A DNA stretch of 45,633 nucleotides from a virus. Where the stretch lies: the IMG/VR virus record IMGVR_UViG_3300036900_000028, positions 1-45,633 of that record. One strand, written 5' to 3'. Position 1 is the stretch's first letter, and each line of letters starts with the position of its first letter. Shown here piece after piece: positions 9,301 through 16,367 of this stretch. Made by a program: the position numbers and the translations under genes. The notes beneath the pieces were generated by a model. The model made no database searches and was not told the origin of the DNA. It was given only the letters and a program-made list of their open reading frames with translations.

Positions 9301-10577
9301 GCGATGAGTTTGTCAACCTCGGCCTCGATCCGTGATTGCAACGCCGTGGGAACCGTACCGACCGGATCAGGGCGCGGCTCGGTGAACGGCGCCAACCCCG
9401 TCATCGACCACGAATAGCTATCCACGCCGACGATGCCCTGTGTCGGGCCATACTCGGTCGGCACGCCGCCATCGACCACGGTGCCAGAGACGCTCAGGCC
9501 CGGCAGGTTGGTGTCGAGGGCCGTCCCAAGGACCGGCGGCAGCGGGCAGAACTTGCTCGCCCCGCTGGAGAGCACAGTCGTCCAGGTCACCGCTTCGGTG
9601 ATGGTGGCCGTGTCGGTTGCCGGGTCGTAGCTATAGGACTCTGCCACACTGGCGGGGAACATCTGGAGTCGTGGATACCACGCCTGGATCAACGTCTTTG
9701 CGCCACTGTCGAGGTGCGCGCCGCTGTCCCAGCCGTTGGTGGTGCCGGCATCCAGCCGCTTGCGGCCGTAGAGCGGCATGACGCTGATCTTCTTGGCGCC
9801 ACTCGGGAGCGTCAGGTCAAAACCCTTGGCCGTCGCGTCCTGGGTGATCGCGGTCGGGTTGGCCGAGAACGTCAGCAGCAAGGGCGCATCAGCCTGGAAG
9901 GCGTAGCGCAATGGATAGTTGGCCCAACCCTGCCCGATCTCGTGGGAGTAGTTCATCGGCAGGGTGCAGTCGAGCCAGTGCGACTGGCTGCCGAACCAGA
10001 CCAGAATCCACGGCTGATCCATGCCGGTCAGGTTGGTGCTGCTACCCGAAAGCGCCGTGACCTGATAGCCGCCGCTGGTGTGGTACGCCACGTACTTGGG
10101 CGTGACCGGCTGGCTGGTCGTCGTCGTGATCGTCGCGGTGGGTGACGATCCGTTCGTCGTCCGTTTCGTCGTCGTGCCCGAGCACATCCGCAGGCTGGTC
10201 GCGGAGAGGCTGAGCAGGATGGCCGGCGTGAGCCGAGACATCGTCAGGTCGAACTGCCCCGAATAGGTCAGCGTATTGTGGTCCCAGGTCTCTGACTCGG
10301 TGATGCTGGGGACCGACTGACCGGGGATGGAGATTGCCCCCAGGATCGACTCCGCGATGGTGCGGAACATCGCCGGTGTACCGTCATTCGTCTGGTTGGA
10401 CGTGATCACGAGTGCGCCCGCGTCCTGCACGCCGCCGCGCACGGTCAGCGTCGGCCAGGACGCAGCCGGAGCTTTGGCAGCGAACTCCAGGCCGGCCACG
10501 CGAGACAGGCTGTCGGGATCGTTCGCGCGCAGAAGTCCGGTCGCGCCACTCTGCCAGGAGGACGGCGTCAGCGTCAT
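3363..10577 (-). CDS. 2404-residue multidomain tail fibre/depolymerase with glycosidase and esterase modules
   Basis: The ATG at 10577 overlaps the preceding stop (ATGA). Regions seen in order: a beta-rich N-terminus (1-410); a helix-rich segment (about 420-860) with repeated Trp/Tyr motifs resembling an alpha/alpha toroid of polysaccharide-active enzymes; and a TIM-barrel glycosidase-like region (about 940-1500) opening with RYFEYEDGTPFVGRGYN. There WQYVNEGS (Glu1320) and VVLDEGALGG (Glu1431) fit the acid/base and nucleophile of clan GH-A. A hexaglycine linker lies near 1620. Next come a carbohydrate-binding-like beta domain, Ig-like segments (about 1630-2000) and a jelly-roll segment. The C-terminus is an SGNH hydrolase: IGDST (Ser2203), GTND (Asn2273) and DGTHPN (Asp2360/His2363). 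It probably binds and degrades host surface polysaccharide. Exact glycan and family numbers are not determinable by eye. Confidence 0.8.
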   Translation of the reverse strand: MTLTPSSWQSGATGLLRANDPDSLSRVAGLEFAAKAPAASWPTLTVRGGVQDAGALVITSNQTNDGTPAMFRTIAESILGAISIPGQSVPSITESETWDHNTLTYSGQFDLTMSRLTPAILLSLSATSLRMCSGTTTKRTTNGSSPTATITTTTSQPVTPKYVAYHTSGGYQVTALSGSSTNLTGMDQPWILVWFGSQSHWLDCTLPMNYSHEIGQGWANYPLRYAFQADAPLLLTFSANPTAITQDATAKGFDLTLPSGAKKISVMPLYGRKRLDAGTTNGWDSGAHLDSGAKTLIQAWYPRLQMFPASVAESYSYDPATDTATITEAVTWTTVLSSGASKFCPLPPVLGTALDTNLPGLSVSGTVVDGGVPTEYGPTQGIVGVDSYSWSMTGLAPFTEPRPDPVGTVPTALQSRIEAEVDKLIAGGRFAPWYHFNRLPASGSNSEVYWANPADGVALVAEAVPLVSSTRQTNLQQWLRDEQTARPLQSTYKATTGTERGPFGVYASYGDIYQFQHDWTYETRQWIASAWALARMYQTTGDAVSSSVVNAYTNAGAIIETDMANRDWATGYWFNGFDNRPRYTAVEQVNREWAGLAGLAWMSKHKTGGGEAFQTEWTIRCLLAKSTILRVAMAHLPRYQSDAGLITLPTDIVSLSIGPANDRWHPLLTSGLGYQTFVWADVWGDADDDPRQVVFLDQFQAFLDDSNCREGWQQNRGYSTSHIPAAGLTQPLANLLKAALGTEALVLNTKYRELQPHWHVPGATTMTAQEQNAAHPADQHALFLERAWIGGLDAATLQREAAYPWLTDGGDLFALSKMVEAARVASSAVQGQKFEISFQVATTATNTRAYDSTWNPAGVSVDVEFSDDGFSTSELMPAFWDRVVDQTVVSGSDHLVPSTVTQWAARYSPPRPGSWEWRVKQNDADLTDEIVIDATAFEVTADPSYHGRVQASATDDRYFEYEDGTPFVGRGYNLNSDRLALHDSQAAGTTLAAMGAAGVNQTRVWLDQREIIGLTGRGFALWAPASETYSDHFAYVTAATDPTHWLDDGGQQVVAYLESGYQGLFTDWVGHPIPCEPSTLHRIRARVYIPNALNGPADSGANSGKYGFVIKTEPSTWPIDVVTINGQTVHYAMEQASYGTRRSGDPIHTTTGGWVDVDAAYTSGPSEHWLPRIVLCVENATRDGVDGGHPLGTGQPKVYVKSIVVQRDNGDGTYGPNLTGQDSFDAWGAVDPIAATAFGLTVEQAEANGVYLDVMQVNKSDFYLAYLNDSGVLSNSYDEEHSYGSTTGTYQRYLAGWMGREFHGRYGYSRAIRAWQYVNEGSPDGVGSRHVLGFNDWAVRLRDYGNLPMLTTTTSNDAPRVFWEAATEADYITLHAYQPSAADKTATIKDTLLTLYTTADYSDSTAWIKAVADATDPNGSNGMGKPVVLDEGALGGDAEEPLIYTPVDASIPYWVGRLGGNVGPGGLTDIGEWIPDHTLYRTSPTYDHRPLFGVFGAWREQFPLNNGHYVDVAASSVTSGLQVIGQKDLTNHKFHAFVRNTGWTYKAVSDGGDPGWVPTGVSGSFTVSGLANSSDYTATWNDPTDGSLVTTQALISSGGGALTLTTPSALTTAVLVSVAPASGGGGGGVPTTVTYRVGASGDDGYDTSSGSFTNSGGVDFRLGDNGNHLSTYARFAGVTIPVGATITAAKLTLTDWWDESTAAGITTTIKAADTGNPSAPTDDASFTGASRTSQSASWTFGSGTNQTTGSTHDTADFASVIQHLVDNHSYASGSAVVLYLDWASETGARQLVFNSYDDDPTKAPLLSITYTVAAGTLGSVAPHTGTVLAAGGSAQRIDFVGNTTTWLSGAPSISPDAGSLGSVAVDSDTAAHAAYTPPGAAQTVTFTDSTDGNSTAVLSVVAAATSYTLSGPANGQPAAASSNFTVALTTSHAVDVAVTVTPSDSGDGGTFTPSTVSLARNTSAASATFTYTAASTGTKTISVSDNGGLSDPVSLSYAVDTRLLYDTFTGANDTHLDAHTPEIGGPWVTPTGKFAQWYTIQSNRADSTNIADSGVYADVGKAATTVTCTLTTTAGGNFMSIRGASSNAGFTGGWRVMLNRFSNEIQVYDPANALIATVTPAVAIGTGDYSVTVAHYRGHVRFQVGSEVVHGWIDDVLQGFGNAPTGTHLGPDWTSTNGGRMDDIAVTEITRAAAKHISVIGDSTSVFNRDNDLWPQRVAETYHAGVTRLVGRNLGGEGLSKGGSSGLTAKAQAQAIISNSDDPDYVFILIGTNDTPTDVAAATPNTVGALMNELLDTLTGGGIVAGKIRVLNTLMSADVAREAYNPANRIAIASSCSSRGVTCWDTSTWIDPTMGVDTSDGTHPNASGSAKIAAQVLGLLAGGGAGGSGHRGRGRLLGRWGFPF

Positions 10578-11974
10578 GTCGCATTCCATGCGACTAAAGT
10601 GTGCGGGTTCGCAACGTGGTAGACGCGCCCGCTGGCGATGACCGGCGTCGAGCCACAGAGCGTCTCACCGGCGCTGCCCATGATGTAGTTGCCGAGACCG
10701 AGCCCGTCACCAGCGGAATACCACTGGCCATCGGTCTGACGGTAAAAGCCCGTGTACCAGGCGTTTCGTTCCATGCCGTGAAACGACGCAACGCCGTTCG
10801 CGCACGCGGCGACGGCAACGTTCTCGTCCTTGTTGCGCCAGCCCTCAGTCTGGCTAAACACGGCGCTCACCAGTCCGTCCACGACCTTGCGAGTGGAGAG
10901 GCTGACCCGGACTAGGCCGCCGCCCTGATTGATGTACGTCGGATCAGGCTGCGCGCCCAGGATCAGGTAGCCGTCCTTGTCAACGCATGGCATCATCGGC
11001 GTCGTGTCAAGCGACATCGGCCAGTACCACTGAATCGGCTGATCGGTCTTGGTCAGCGAGCCGTCAGCCATGCTCAGGACGTACATACTCAGGGCGTAGC
11101 CGGCCGTATTGCCGTCGAACGCCGACTCGTGCGCCGCGTCATACGCCGCGAGCGCCGCCGTCATCTGGGTGTTTTGCTGGAAGTCGATGACCTCGATACC
11201 GCGTGTCGGGAATTGCACCCCCGAGGGGACACCCGATTCCCAGTACGGCAGGCGTGTACGTGGCCTGACGATGACCTTCGTGCCAACAATGAGTGGCCAG
11301 TAGTCAGGAAACCCCATCGCGTTGTAGAACCGGCTCGTTTGCCAGATCACGTTCCCGTTGGCGCTGTTCAGGCCGTAGACCTTGCCGTCCATGCCGCCGA
11401 ACACGACCGTACCGGTGCCCGTGGCATTGCTCCAGGCAGCGGTGTGGCGGATGGGGGCACCGATGTCTCTCGACCAGATGGGGGAGCCGGTGGCCGGATC
11501 GAGTGCGTAGAAGACGCCGTCCGTACCGCCAAGCAGGATCTTGCCGTCAGCGATGATCGGTGAAACCTGAAAGGGGAAATGCGTGCCCCGCGTCACCTGA
11601 AACGGGTTCGTCCAGCCCGATGCCGCCGTACCGTCAGACAACTTGAATGCGGCGACGCGGCCCCACATATCCGCAAAGTAGACGTTGGTACCATCCGCCG
11701 CGCCGGCGCCCCAGATCGGCGCGCCCATGTCCGATGTCCACTCCAGGGTCTTGGTCGCACTGTCGGACCAGGAGCGGACCTTGCCCATCAGCGAGCCAAG
11801 CACAACGTGACCAGCATCAACGATCACCTGATTCGCGCCGTGCAGCTTCTCGCGGTTGGTGAAATCAAGTTGCAGATGCGCTCGCCAGGCAACGGAAAAC
11901 GCCGTGCCGAGGCTGTCAGAAGCCTGATACGCGTGACCGTCAGCGGTGCAACCAACCAATGGCCAGGTGCTCAT
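10574..11974 (-). CDS. PQQ-like beta-propeller tail-associated protein
   Basis: This 466-residue protein carries repeated propeller blades: VYFADMWGRVAAFKLSDG, ILLGGTDGVFYALDPATG, VVFGGMDGKVYGLNSANG and VYHVANPHTLVAWNAT. Each has the AxD..TG..W pattern of PQQ-type repeats. It has no obvious signal peptide. It is coupled by ATGA to the genes on both sides and lies directly before the giant fibre, so it may be a tail appendage that binds a host surface target or presents the fibre. An enzymatic quinoprotein role is unlikely without the usual metal-binding residues in view. Function is inferred from fold and place. Confidence 0.7.
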   Translation of the reverse strand: MSTWPLVGCTADGHAYQASDSLGTAFSVAWRAHLQLDFTNREKLHGANQVIVDAGHVVLGSLMGKVRSWSDSATKTLEWTSDMGAPIWGAGAADGTNVYFADMWGRVAAFKLSDGTAASGWTNPFQVTRGTHFPFQVSPIIADGKILLGGTDGVFYALDPATGSPIWSRDIGAPIRHTAAWSNATGTGTVVFGGMDGKVYGLNSANGNVIWQTSRFYNAMGFPDYWPLIVGTKVIVRPRTRLPYWESGVPSGVQFPTRGIEVIDFQQNTQMTAALAAYDAAHESAFDGNTAGYALSMYVLSMADGSLTKTDQPIQWYWPMSLDTTPMMPCVDKDGYLILGAQPDPTYINQGGGLVRVSLSTRKVVDGLVSAVFSQTEGWRNKDENVAVAACANGVASFHGMERNAWYTGFYRQTDGQWYSAGDGLGLGNYIMGSAGETLCGSTPVIASGRVYHVANPHTLVAWNAT

Positions 11975-12366
11975 GGCTGCCTCGGAATCTGAACCGGCGC
12001 GGGTTTGAAGATCGCGGTCGGGGTAGGCGCGCGCGTGGCGGTCGGCACGGCGGTTGCTGTAGCCGCTGGCGCCACGGTGGGCGGCGCCAGAGTTGCCGTC
12101 GCCATAACCGTTGGCACCAGGATCGGCGGCGGCATCGGAATGCCGGTCGGCGGGGCCGGCCCCACTACCACCACGCTGGTGATCGTCGGCCCTGGCGTGG
12201 GCAGGAGCGTTGCCGGTGGGATCGTCGGCGTTGGTAGGACGACCGGCTGATCGGGGCTCGGGGACTCACAGACGGCCAGCACGATCGGCACGGCCAGGAT
12301 GATGAGCGTCAGGAAGGCCCCCACGAGGTAGGGGGTGCCCGTGTAGGTTGGGCGCTTCTGGCTCAT
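11971..12366 (-). CDS. Membrane-anchored Pro/Thr-rich protein
   Basis: This 131-residue protein starts at ATG 12366, preceded by AGGAG. Residues 1-13 are polar and basic. One hydrophobic helix follows (YLVGAFLTLIILAVPIVLAVC), then about 95 residues made almost only of Pro, Thr, Ala and Val (PTPTIPPATLLPTPGP and similar). The helix looks like an uncleaved signal anchor. The LAVC sequence is close to, but not, a standard lipobox because Val precedes Cys. The low-complexity tail would form an extended stalk. It sits between tail genes, and its role there is unclear. Confidence 0.65.
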   Translation of the reverse strand: MSQKRPTYTGTPYLVGAFLTLIILAVPIVLAVCESPSPDQPVVLPTPTIPPATLLPTPGPTITSVVVVGPAPPTGIPMPPPILVPTVMATATLAPPTVAPAATATAVPTATRAPTPTAIFKPAPVQIPRQP

Positions 12367-12386
12367 GGTGCTCCTGAACGTCAAAT

Positions 12387-12422
12387 GGCCCTGGCGTCTC
12401 CATTGCTGGAAGCGCCAGGGCC
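12387..12422 (-). promoter_or_regulatory. Strong RNA hairpin before the Pro/Thr-rich gene
   Basis: GGCCCTGGCG (12387-12396) and CGCCAGGGCC (12413-12422) form a perfect 10-bp stem with a 16-base loop. It lies 20 bases upstream of the ATG at 12366. On the minus strand it is followed by ATTTGACG, not a real U-run, so it is a poor terminator. Attenuation, RNA processing or stabilisation is possible. The ribosome site AGGAG lies outside the stem. Confidence 0.55.
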
Positions 12423-12458
12423 GTACAACTCGCCTGGGTGAGGTATGTGGTTCGGGGT

Positions 12459-12611
12459 CTAGAGACGCGCTGGTTTGACCCTCACGGTCACCGCTATCTT
12501 ACCATTCCTTGGGGCGGCCTGTATCTGGACGATGCCGTCTCCGGCGTCGATCGCTGCCCGCATCTCCTGCACCTTGCGGATGATGGCGTCGGCTGGGGAA
12601 GGGGTCACCAT
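12459..12611 (-). CDS. 50-residue protein following the tail fibre gene
   Basis: The ATG at 12611 follows the previous stop (12616-12614) by two bases. The frame runs to TAG 12461-12459. The product starts MVTPSPADAIIRKVQEM, has a short amphipathic helix, then a beta-like C-terminus (GIVQIQAAP, KIAVTVRVKPARL). It could be a small tail accessory protein. The evidence is its length, its tight fit between two genes and its even amino acid use. Confidence 0.6.
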   Translation of the reverse strand: MVTPSPADAIIRKVQEMRAAIDAGDGIVQIQAAPRNGKIAVTVRVKPARL

Positions 12612-12613
12612 GA

Positions 12614-13855
12614 TCAGCCGACCGCCACATACGTATAGGTGCTCCCTGTAGCATTGATGCCGCCCGTCGCTCCCGATGTGATGGTGAACCCGTCAGTATC
12701 CATCGTGGCCGTGCCGACCACATTGGAAGCCGCCCAGCCGATGATGATGCCGTTCTGGATGATGCCGCCCACCGCACCGGATGTCGCGTTCATGACCAGC
12801 ACGAACGCTGGGCGGAAGCCAACGCCTGTCACAGCCTTCGTGCTGCTGTTACCGCTATACGATCCGGTGTTGAGCCTCGCCATCAGGCTATGGCCGTGGT
12901 CGCCTGCCGCCGCCTGCTGAGAGCCGCCGCCGAGCGTGCGCAGGCTCGGCGTAACGGTCGTGCCGTCCTTATTCCCGGTTGCGACCTTCGCATCGGTGAT
13001 GATGCCATCCGCGATCTTGGCCGTGGTTGAAACGGCGCCATCGCTGATCGCAGCGGCTGTGCCGGCGGCAGAGACCGTCTGACTCGCGATATTGGCGCTC
13101 GTGATGACCGAGGCCCCGCCGACCGTGATGCCACCGACGAAGTTCGAGAGCGCATCCACACGGGCGTAGTTCGCGGCAGCAATGCCCCCAAGGTTCGAGG
13201 CGTTAGAAACTGACTGCGCGCCGATCGAGGTGGTGTCGATGATCTGGTTGCCGTAGACTCGCGCGAACGATTCGCCGTAACGGATCTCGAAGGCAACAGT
13301 CCCATTGAGATCATTGACGCCAATAATGCGGCTGCTGTACTGGTGATAGATCTCGGTAACGCCGCTCGGGGCCTCCAAGCGGATCGCCGCGCCAGAGTTG
13401 CTATTGTTCGTGCTGGCCAGCCTAAGAGCCCGAAATACTTGATTCGAGCCGGTATCCTTGGCGATGAAGAGCGTATCAGTCATCGTATCGCCAGCAAGGT
13501 TGACCGGCGTGTAGCCAATGTTCGAGACGGCAACTCCGCTTGCGAGCATGACGGCCGTTACGGTGCCATTAGCGATGTTGCCGACAGCGGCGTTCGTCCC
13601 GAGTTTAGCCGCCGTGACATTCCCGTTGAGGATCTTGGCCGTCGTTACGGCATCATCGGCAATGGCCGCCGTGGGAACCTGAATCCAATTCGCGGAGTTG
13701 CCGTCTATCGAGATCAGCGCGAGGCTCGGGCCGGACGGATCACCGCCTGTCAACGCGCGTAGCACGTTCAGGAGATCCCTGGACCCGGCGTTCCAGGTCG
13801 CGGCCAGGATCGTCGTCCCTGCAATGACGGTCGGCGGATTGGCCCAACTACTCAT
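12614..13855 (-). CDS. Tail fibre-like protein
   Basis: This 413-residue protein starts at ATG 13855 (ATGA overlap with the gene before). The N-terminus (SSWANPPTVIAGTTILAATWN) is typical of phage tail proteins that open with a baseplate-binding segment. The middle holds degenerate beta-helix-like repeats of the form TAAKLGTNAAVGNIANG and ISDGAVSTTAKIADG, as in trimeric fibres. The C-terminus (TGSYSGNSSTKAVTGVGF ending STYTYVAVG) resembles a fibre tip or collagen-like receptor-binding end. It lacks enzymatic motifs. It probably trimerises into a side or tail-tip fibre. Confidence 0.65.
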   Translation of the reverse strand: MSSWANPPTVIAGTTILAATWNAGSRDLLNVLRALTGGDPSGPSLALISIDGNSANWIQVPTAAIADDAVTTAKILNGNVTAAKLGTNAAVGNIANGTVTAVMLASGVAVSNIGYTPVNLAGDTMTDTLFIAKDTGSNQVFRALRLASTNNSNSGAAIRLEAPSGVTEIYHQYSSRIIGVNDLNGTVAFEIRYGESFARVYGNQIIDTTSIGAQSVSNASNLGGIAAANYARVDALSNFVGGITVGGASVITSANIASQTVSAAGTAAAISDGAVSTTAKIADGIITDAKVATGNKDGTTVTPSLRTLGGGSQQAAAGDHGHSLMARLNTGSYSGNSSTKAVTGVGFRPAFVLVMNATSGAVGGIIQNGIIIGWAASNVVGTATMDTDGFTITSGATGGINATGSTYTYVAVG

Positions 13856-14274
13856 GCAGATACCCCGATGCCGTGCAGCTCGTTCTCCGAACGGAGGGCC
13901 GCGAGCGTATCCCCGGGTGACCAATTCTGATGCGGAGTCGGACGCTGATTGAGCAGCGATACGATGTCGTTGCGCTCTCTGGGAATGGTCACCTTCCGCC
14001 AGAGTCCGCGCGTCGCCACGTTCCGGCAGTTTCGGCAGTACATCATCGGCGCGTCGTACCAGATCGCCTCGGCCGACTTACAGGTGTCACAATCTACCAG
14101 CCATCGACCGTGATCAACGCGCGCCAGCAACGGCAGCGCATCAGACAACTCCGTCGCCGGCGGTGGGGCGGGCATCACCATCTGGCCCTCCTTGACATGA
14201 GCCAGATTCCAGACCGTCACCTGCTCAGCGAGCGAGCGGCCACTGAACATGCCGCGCCCGTCCACGATGCTCAT
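13852..14274 (-). CDS. Zinc-ribbon protein in the tail gene cluster
   Basis: This 140-residue protein starts at ATG 14274, overlapping the SGNH hydrolase stop (ATGA). The centre holds CDTC, then 15 residues, then CRNC, a classic four-cysteine zinc ribbon (about residues 76-98). The C-terminus (QNWSPGDTLAALRSENELHG) has the look of a tail-adaptor helix. No nuclease or HTH signature is visible. It may be a structural zinc-bound component or chaperone of the fibre proteins around it. Confidence 0.65.
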   Translation of the reverse strand: MSIVDGRGMFSGRSLAEQVTVWNLAHVKEGQMVMPAPPPATELSDALPLLARVDHGRWLVDCDTCKSAEAIWYDAPMMYCRNCRNVATRGLWRKVTIPRERNDIVSLLNQRPTPHQNWSPGDTLAALRSENELHGIGVSA

Positions 14275-15041
14275 GTCGCCATCGCCGTTAGGAACGTACT
14301 CGCGAGGTAGGCGTGCCCGGTATCGTTCGGGTGGACCTGATCCCCACTGACCATCGTTGCCGTGTTGTAGGCCGAGGCCACGTCCACGAGGTGGACCCGT
14401 CGTCCCTGAGCGGCTACGTTCGCCACGGCGGCGGCAATCGCGACGTTGTATGCGGCCTGCCCAGCGTCGGAGCCGAACAGGTAGGCGGGCGGGAGACCAC
14501 CGGCCGCATAGTTCAATGGCTTGATGCAGTTCCCGACCCACACGCTACAGCCGTCCGGCACCGCTGGCAACTTGCCCTGACGGAGAAGCACCTTCTCTTG
14601 GACGCTGCGCGCCTCCGGTTGCCGCTGATGCGAGGTCAGGTAGAGGAGTGCTGCGGTCATCTGGGCCTGGAACGTCGCGAGCGCGGTGGCATCTGTGCCG
14701 TGCGTGAGGTTGTCGTTGAAGCCGGCCAACCAGACCACGACCTCGTATTGCGAGGGCGGCGAGACCGTCGCCATGACCTGGACGGTCTGCGCGAGCGTGT
14801 CACCCGAGACACCGCGATTGTCCTGCGTCACGCCGAGTCCGGCCGCGATCAAGGACGTGAACCCATGCGCTGTATCCGACGCGCCCGTGTAGGCCGTGAT
14901 GCTGTCACCGAAGAAGAGCGCCATCGACCTCTCCGTCTGACAGCCACACGATGCCTGCCCCAGTGCCGACGCTGCCGGCAGCGCACCGAGTGCCAACGCT
15001 CCGAGCATCCCCAGGCAGGCGCGGCGGGTGGTCTTCTTCAT
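14271..15041 (-). CDS. Exported SGNH-family hydrolase (lipase/esterase-like)
   Basis: This 256-residue protein starts at ATG 15041 with GGGGAG upstream. Residues 1-30 look like a Tat-type signal: KKTTRRACLGMLGALALGAL, then PAASALGQA as a possible cleavage site. The catalytic blocks of an SGNH hydrolase follow: FFGDSITA (Ser47), NRGVSGDT (Gly80), AGFNDN (Asn109) and DQVHPND (Asp234/His237). Such enzymes remove acyl groups from polysaccharides or lipids. It lies among tail genes and may deacetylate host glycans. The export signal is odd for a virion protein; it may act in the envelope of the infected cell. The giant fibre carries a second, independent SGNH domain. Confidence 0.8.
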   Translation of the reverse strand: MKKTTRRACLGMLGALALGALPAASALGQASCGCQTERSMALFFGDSITAYTGASDTAHGFTSLIAAGLGVTQDNRGVSGDTLAQTVQVMATVSPPSQYEVVVWLAGFNDNLTHGTDATALATFQAQMTAALLYLTSHQRQPEARSVQEKVLLRQGKLPAVPDGCSVWVGNCIKPLNYAAGGLPPAYLFGSDAGQAAYNVAIAAAVANVAAQGRRVHLVDVASAYNTATMVSGDQVHPNDTGHAYLASTFLTAMAT

Positions 15042-15100
15042 AATCAAGGCTCCCCTTTTTGAGCAGCCTAGCATCCGTGCACATGCGCACTCTCAAAGCC

Positions 15101-16324
15101 TCAAATCTCCGCCGACACGTAAATCTTGCCGACGCCGCTAGACGCCCCGACGATCGCCGATCCATTACCGGCAACCAGTCCGGAGGCGACCGTCACGTCC
15201 AGCCAAGCCGAGCGCCCGCCGATCTGGCTGCTAGCCATCGCTGTCGCGCCAAGCCCGGCAAAGCTCGCGTCCGTCACCGAGAAGTCGCCTGCTGCGGAGA
15301 CCGTGACAGCAGGGGTAGCGCGTTTCGGGCTGAACATGAACTGCCCGTGCATATGCGTGGTGTTGTACGCCTGCCCGGAGCACACGGCCTCGAAGCCGGG
15401 ATAGTTGAACACTTCAAGGTGCCACTGGCAGCGCAGAACTTCCAGCGACCTCGGCGTCCGCTCGATGTCGGTGCAGACCTTGCCGCGTTCGAGTTGCACA
15501 TCCGCAATGCGGAGGATGTCCGTCGTCTGCGTGGTGGTCCGATCATCGTTCCAGACCAGCACGCCGAGGTTGGTGGCCGAGCCGCTGATCGCAGCGCCCT
15601 CGGCCACCTTGTAGGTTGCCCATGAGGTGGTGGGGTTGAGGTTGACTGGCGTCCCGACGAACGCCCACGAGCCCGAGAGCGTTGGATTGGTGCCGTCCGC
15701 CCCCCAGGTCGTCACCGGGTCTGAGGTCGTCGCATCGGCCGTGCCAGTCCAGATGCAGATGGCCGCGCGAGCGTTGACGATGCCGCTCGTGGCCTTCAGT
15801 TTGACTTGCAGGCTGGCCACGTCGCCGGCGATGTCCGTGATCGTGTCGTTATCGAGCACCTGGAAGATACCGAACTTGCCATTGTTGCCCGAGCCGACCA
15901 CCATCTTCTGGGCGTACTTGGCGCCGGTCGGCACATCAGCCGTGTCCTGCGTCACGGTGACGCCGGACGAGTTCTCCATCAGGACGCGCCAGCCGTCGAG
16001 GCCATAGAGGTTATCCGTGGGTGTCGGGGTGGGCGTGGTACCGCGCTGGGCGACGTTCATGCGCCCGTTGCGGAGCCGATTGCGGTAAGGGTAGGCCGGC
16101 AGCCATTGGCTCGTACCGTCCGTCAGCCCCGTCAGCACGGCGCCGCCGGTCGGGGTCTGCAACGCCGCGCCGGCTCCGACCTTCTCCTCCAGTTGGATGA
16201 TGGCCGCGTCGGCGTCGTTGTGCATGTCGAGGTGCTGCCGACCACCGACCGCCACGTCCTGCGTTGTGCCGGGTGGGATCGTCGTGAAGGTGTCCACGGT
16301 GGTGGGATAAACTATAGGAGACAT
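15101..16324 (-). CDS. Tail appendage protein with carbohydrate-binding-like fold
   Basis: This 407-residue protein starts MSPIVYPTTVDTF at ATG 16324. The segment PYRNRLRNGRMNVAQRG (about 77-95) followed by YGLDGWRVLMENSSGVTV is a recurrent signature of phage appendage proteins that carry jelly-roll carbohydrate-binding domains. The centre (about 100-290) has the beta-sandwich pattern. The C-terminus (MFSPKRATPAVTVSA and onward) is a second small beta domain. It probably binds a surface glycan. The opposite-strand HNH gene separates it from the tail hub gene, so the leftward operon is interrupted here. Confidence 0.65.
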   Translation of the reverse strand: MSPIVYPTTVDTFTTIPPGTTQDVAVGGRQHLDMHNDADAAIIQLEEKVGAGAALQTPTGGAVLTGLTDGTSQWLPAYPYRNRLRNGRMNVAQRGTTPTPTPTDNLYGLDGWRVLMENSSGVTVTQDTADVPTGAKYAQKMVVGSGNNGKFGIFQVLDNDTITDIAGDVASLQVKLKATSGIVNARAAICIWTGTADATTSDPVTTWGADGTNPTLSGSWAFVGTPVNLNPTTSWATYKVAEGAAISGSATNLGVLVWNDDRTTTQTTDILRIADVQLERGKVCTDIERTPRSLEVLRCQWHLEVFNYPGFEAVCSGQAYNTTHMHGQFMFSPKRATPAVTVSAAGDFSVTDASFAGLGATAMASSQIGGRSAWLDVTVASGLVAGNGSAIVGASSGVGKIYVSAEI

Positions 16325-16338
16325 CGGCTACCCTACCA

Positions 16339-16347
16339 TGCTATACT
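16339..16347 (+). promoter_or_regulatory. Extended -10 promoter of the HNH gene
   Basis: TGCTATACT (16339-16347) is an extended -10 element, five of six bases matching TATAAT plus the TG motif. The -35 region is weak. The ATG at 16355 lies only 7 bases downstream, so transcription would begin at or next to the start codon. No ribosome site exists between the two, which predicts a leaderless mRNA. Confidence 0.55.
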
Positions 16348-16367
16348 GATAGGTATGAGTACCTATC
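16348..16367. repeat. Palindrome over the HNH start codon
   Basis: GATAGGTA (16348-16355), TGAG, TACCTATC (16360-16367) is a perfect 8-bp inverted repeat. It starts right after the -10 element and includes the ATG (16355-16357). It could be an operator for autoregulation, or in RNA a hairpin holding the start codon at the loop. Either would keep expression low. Confidence 0.6.
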
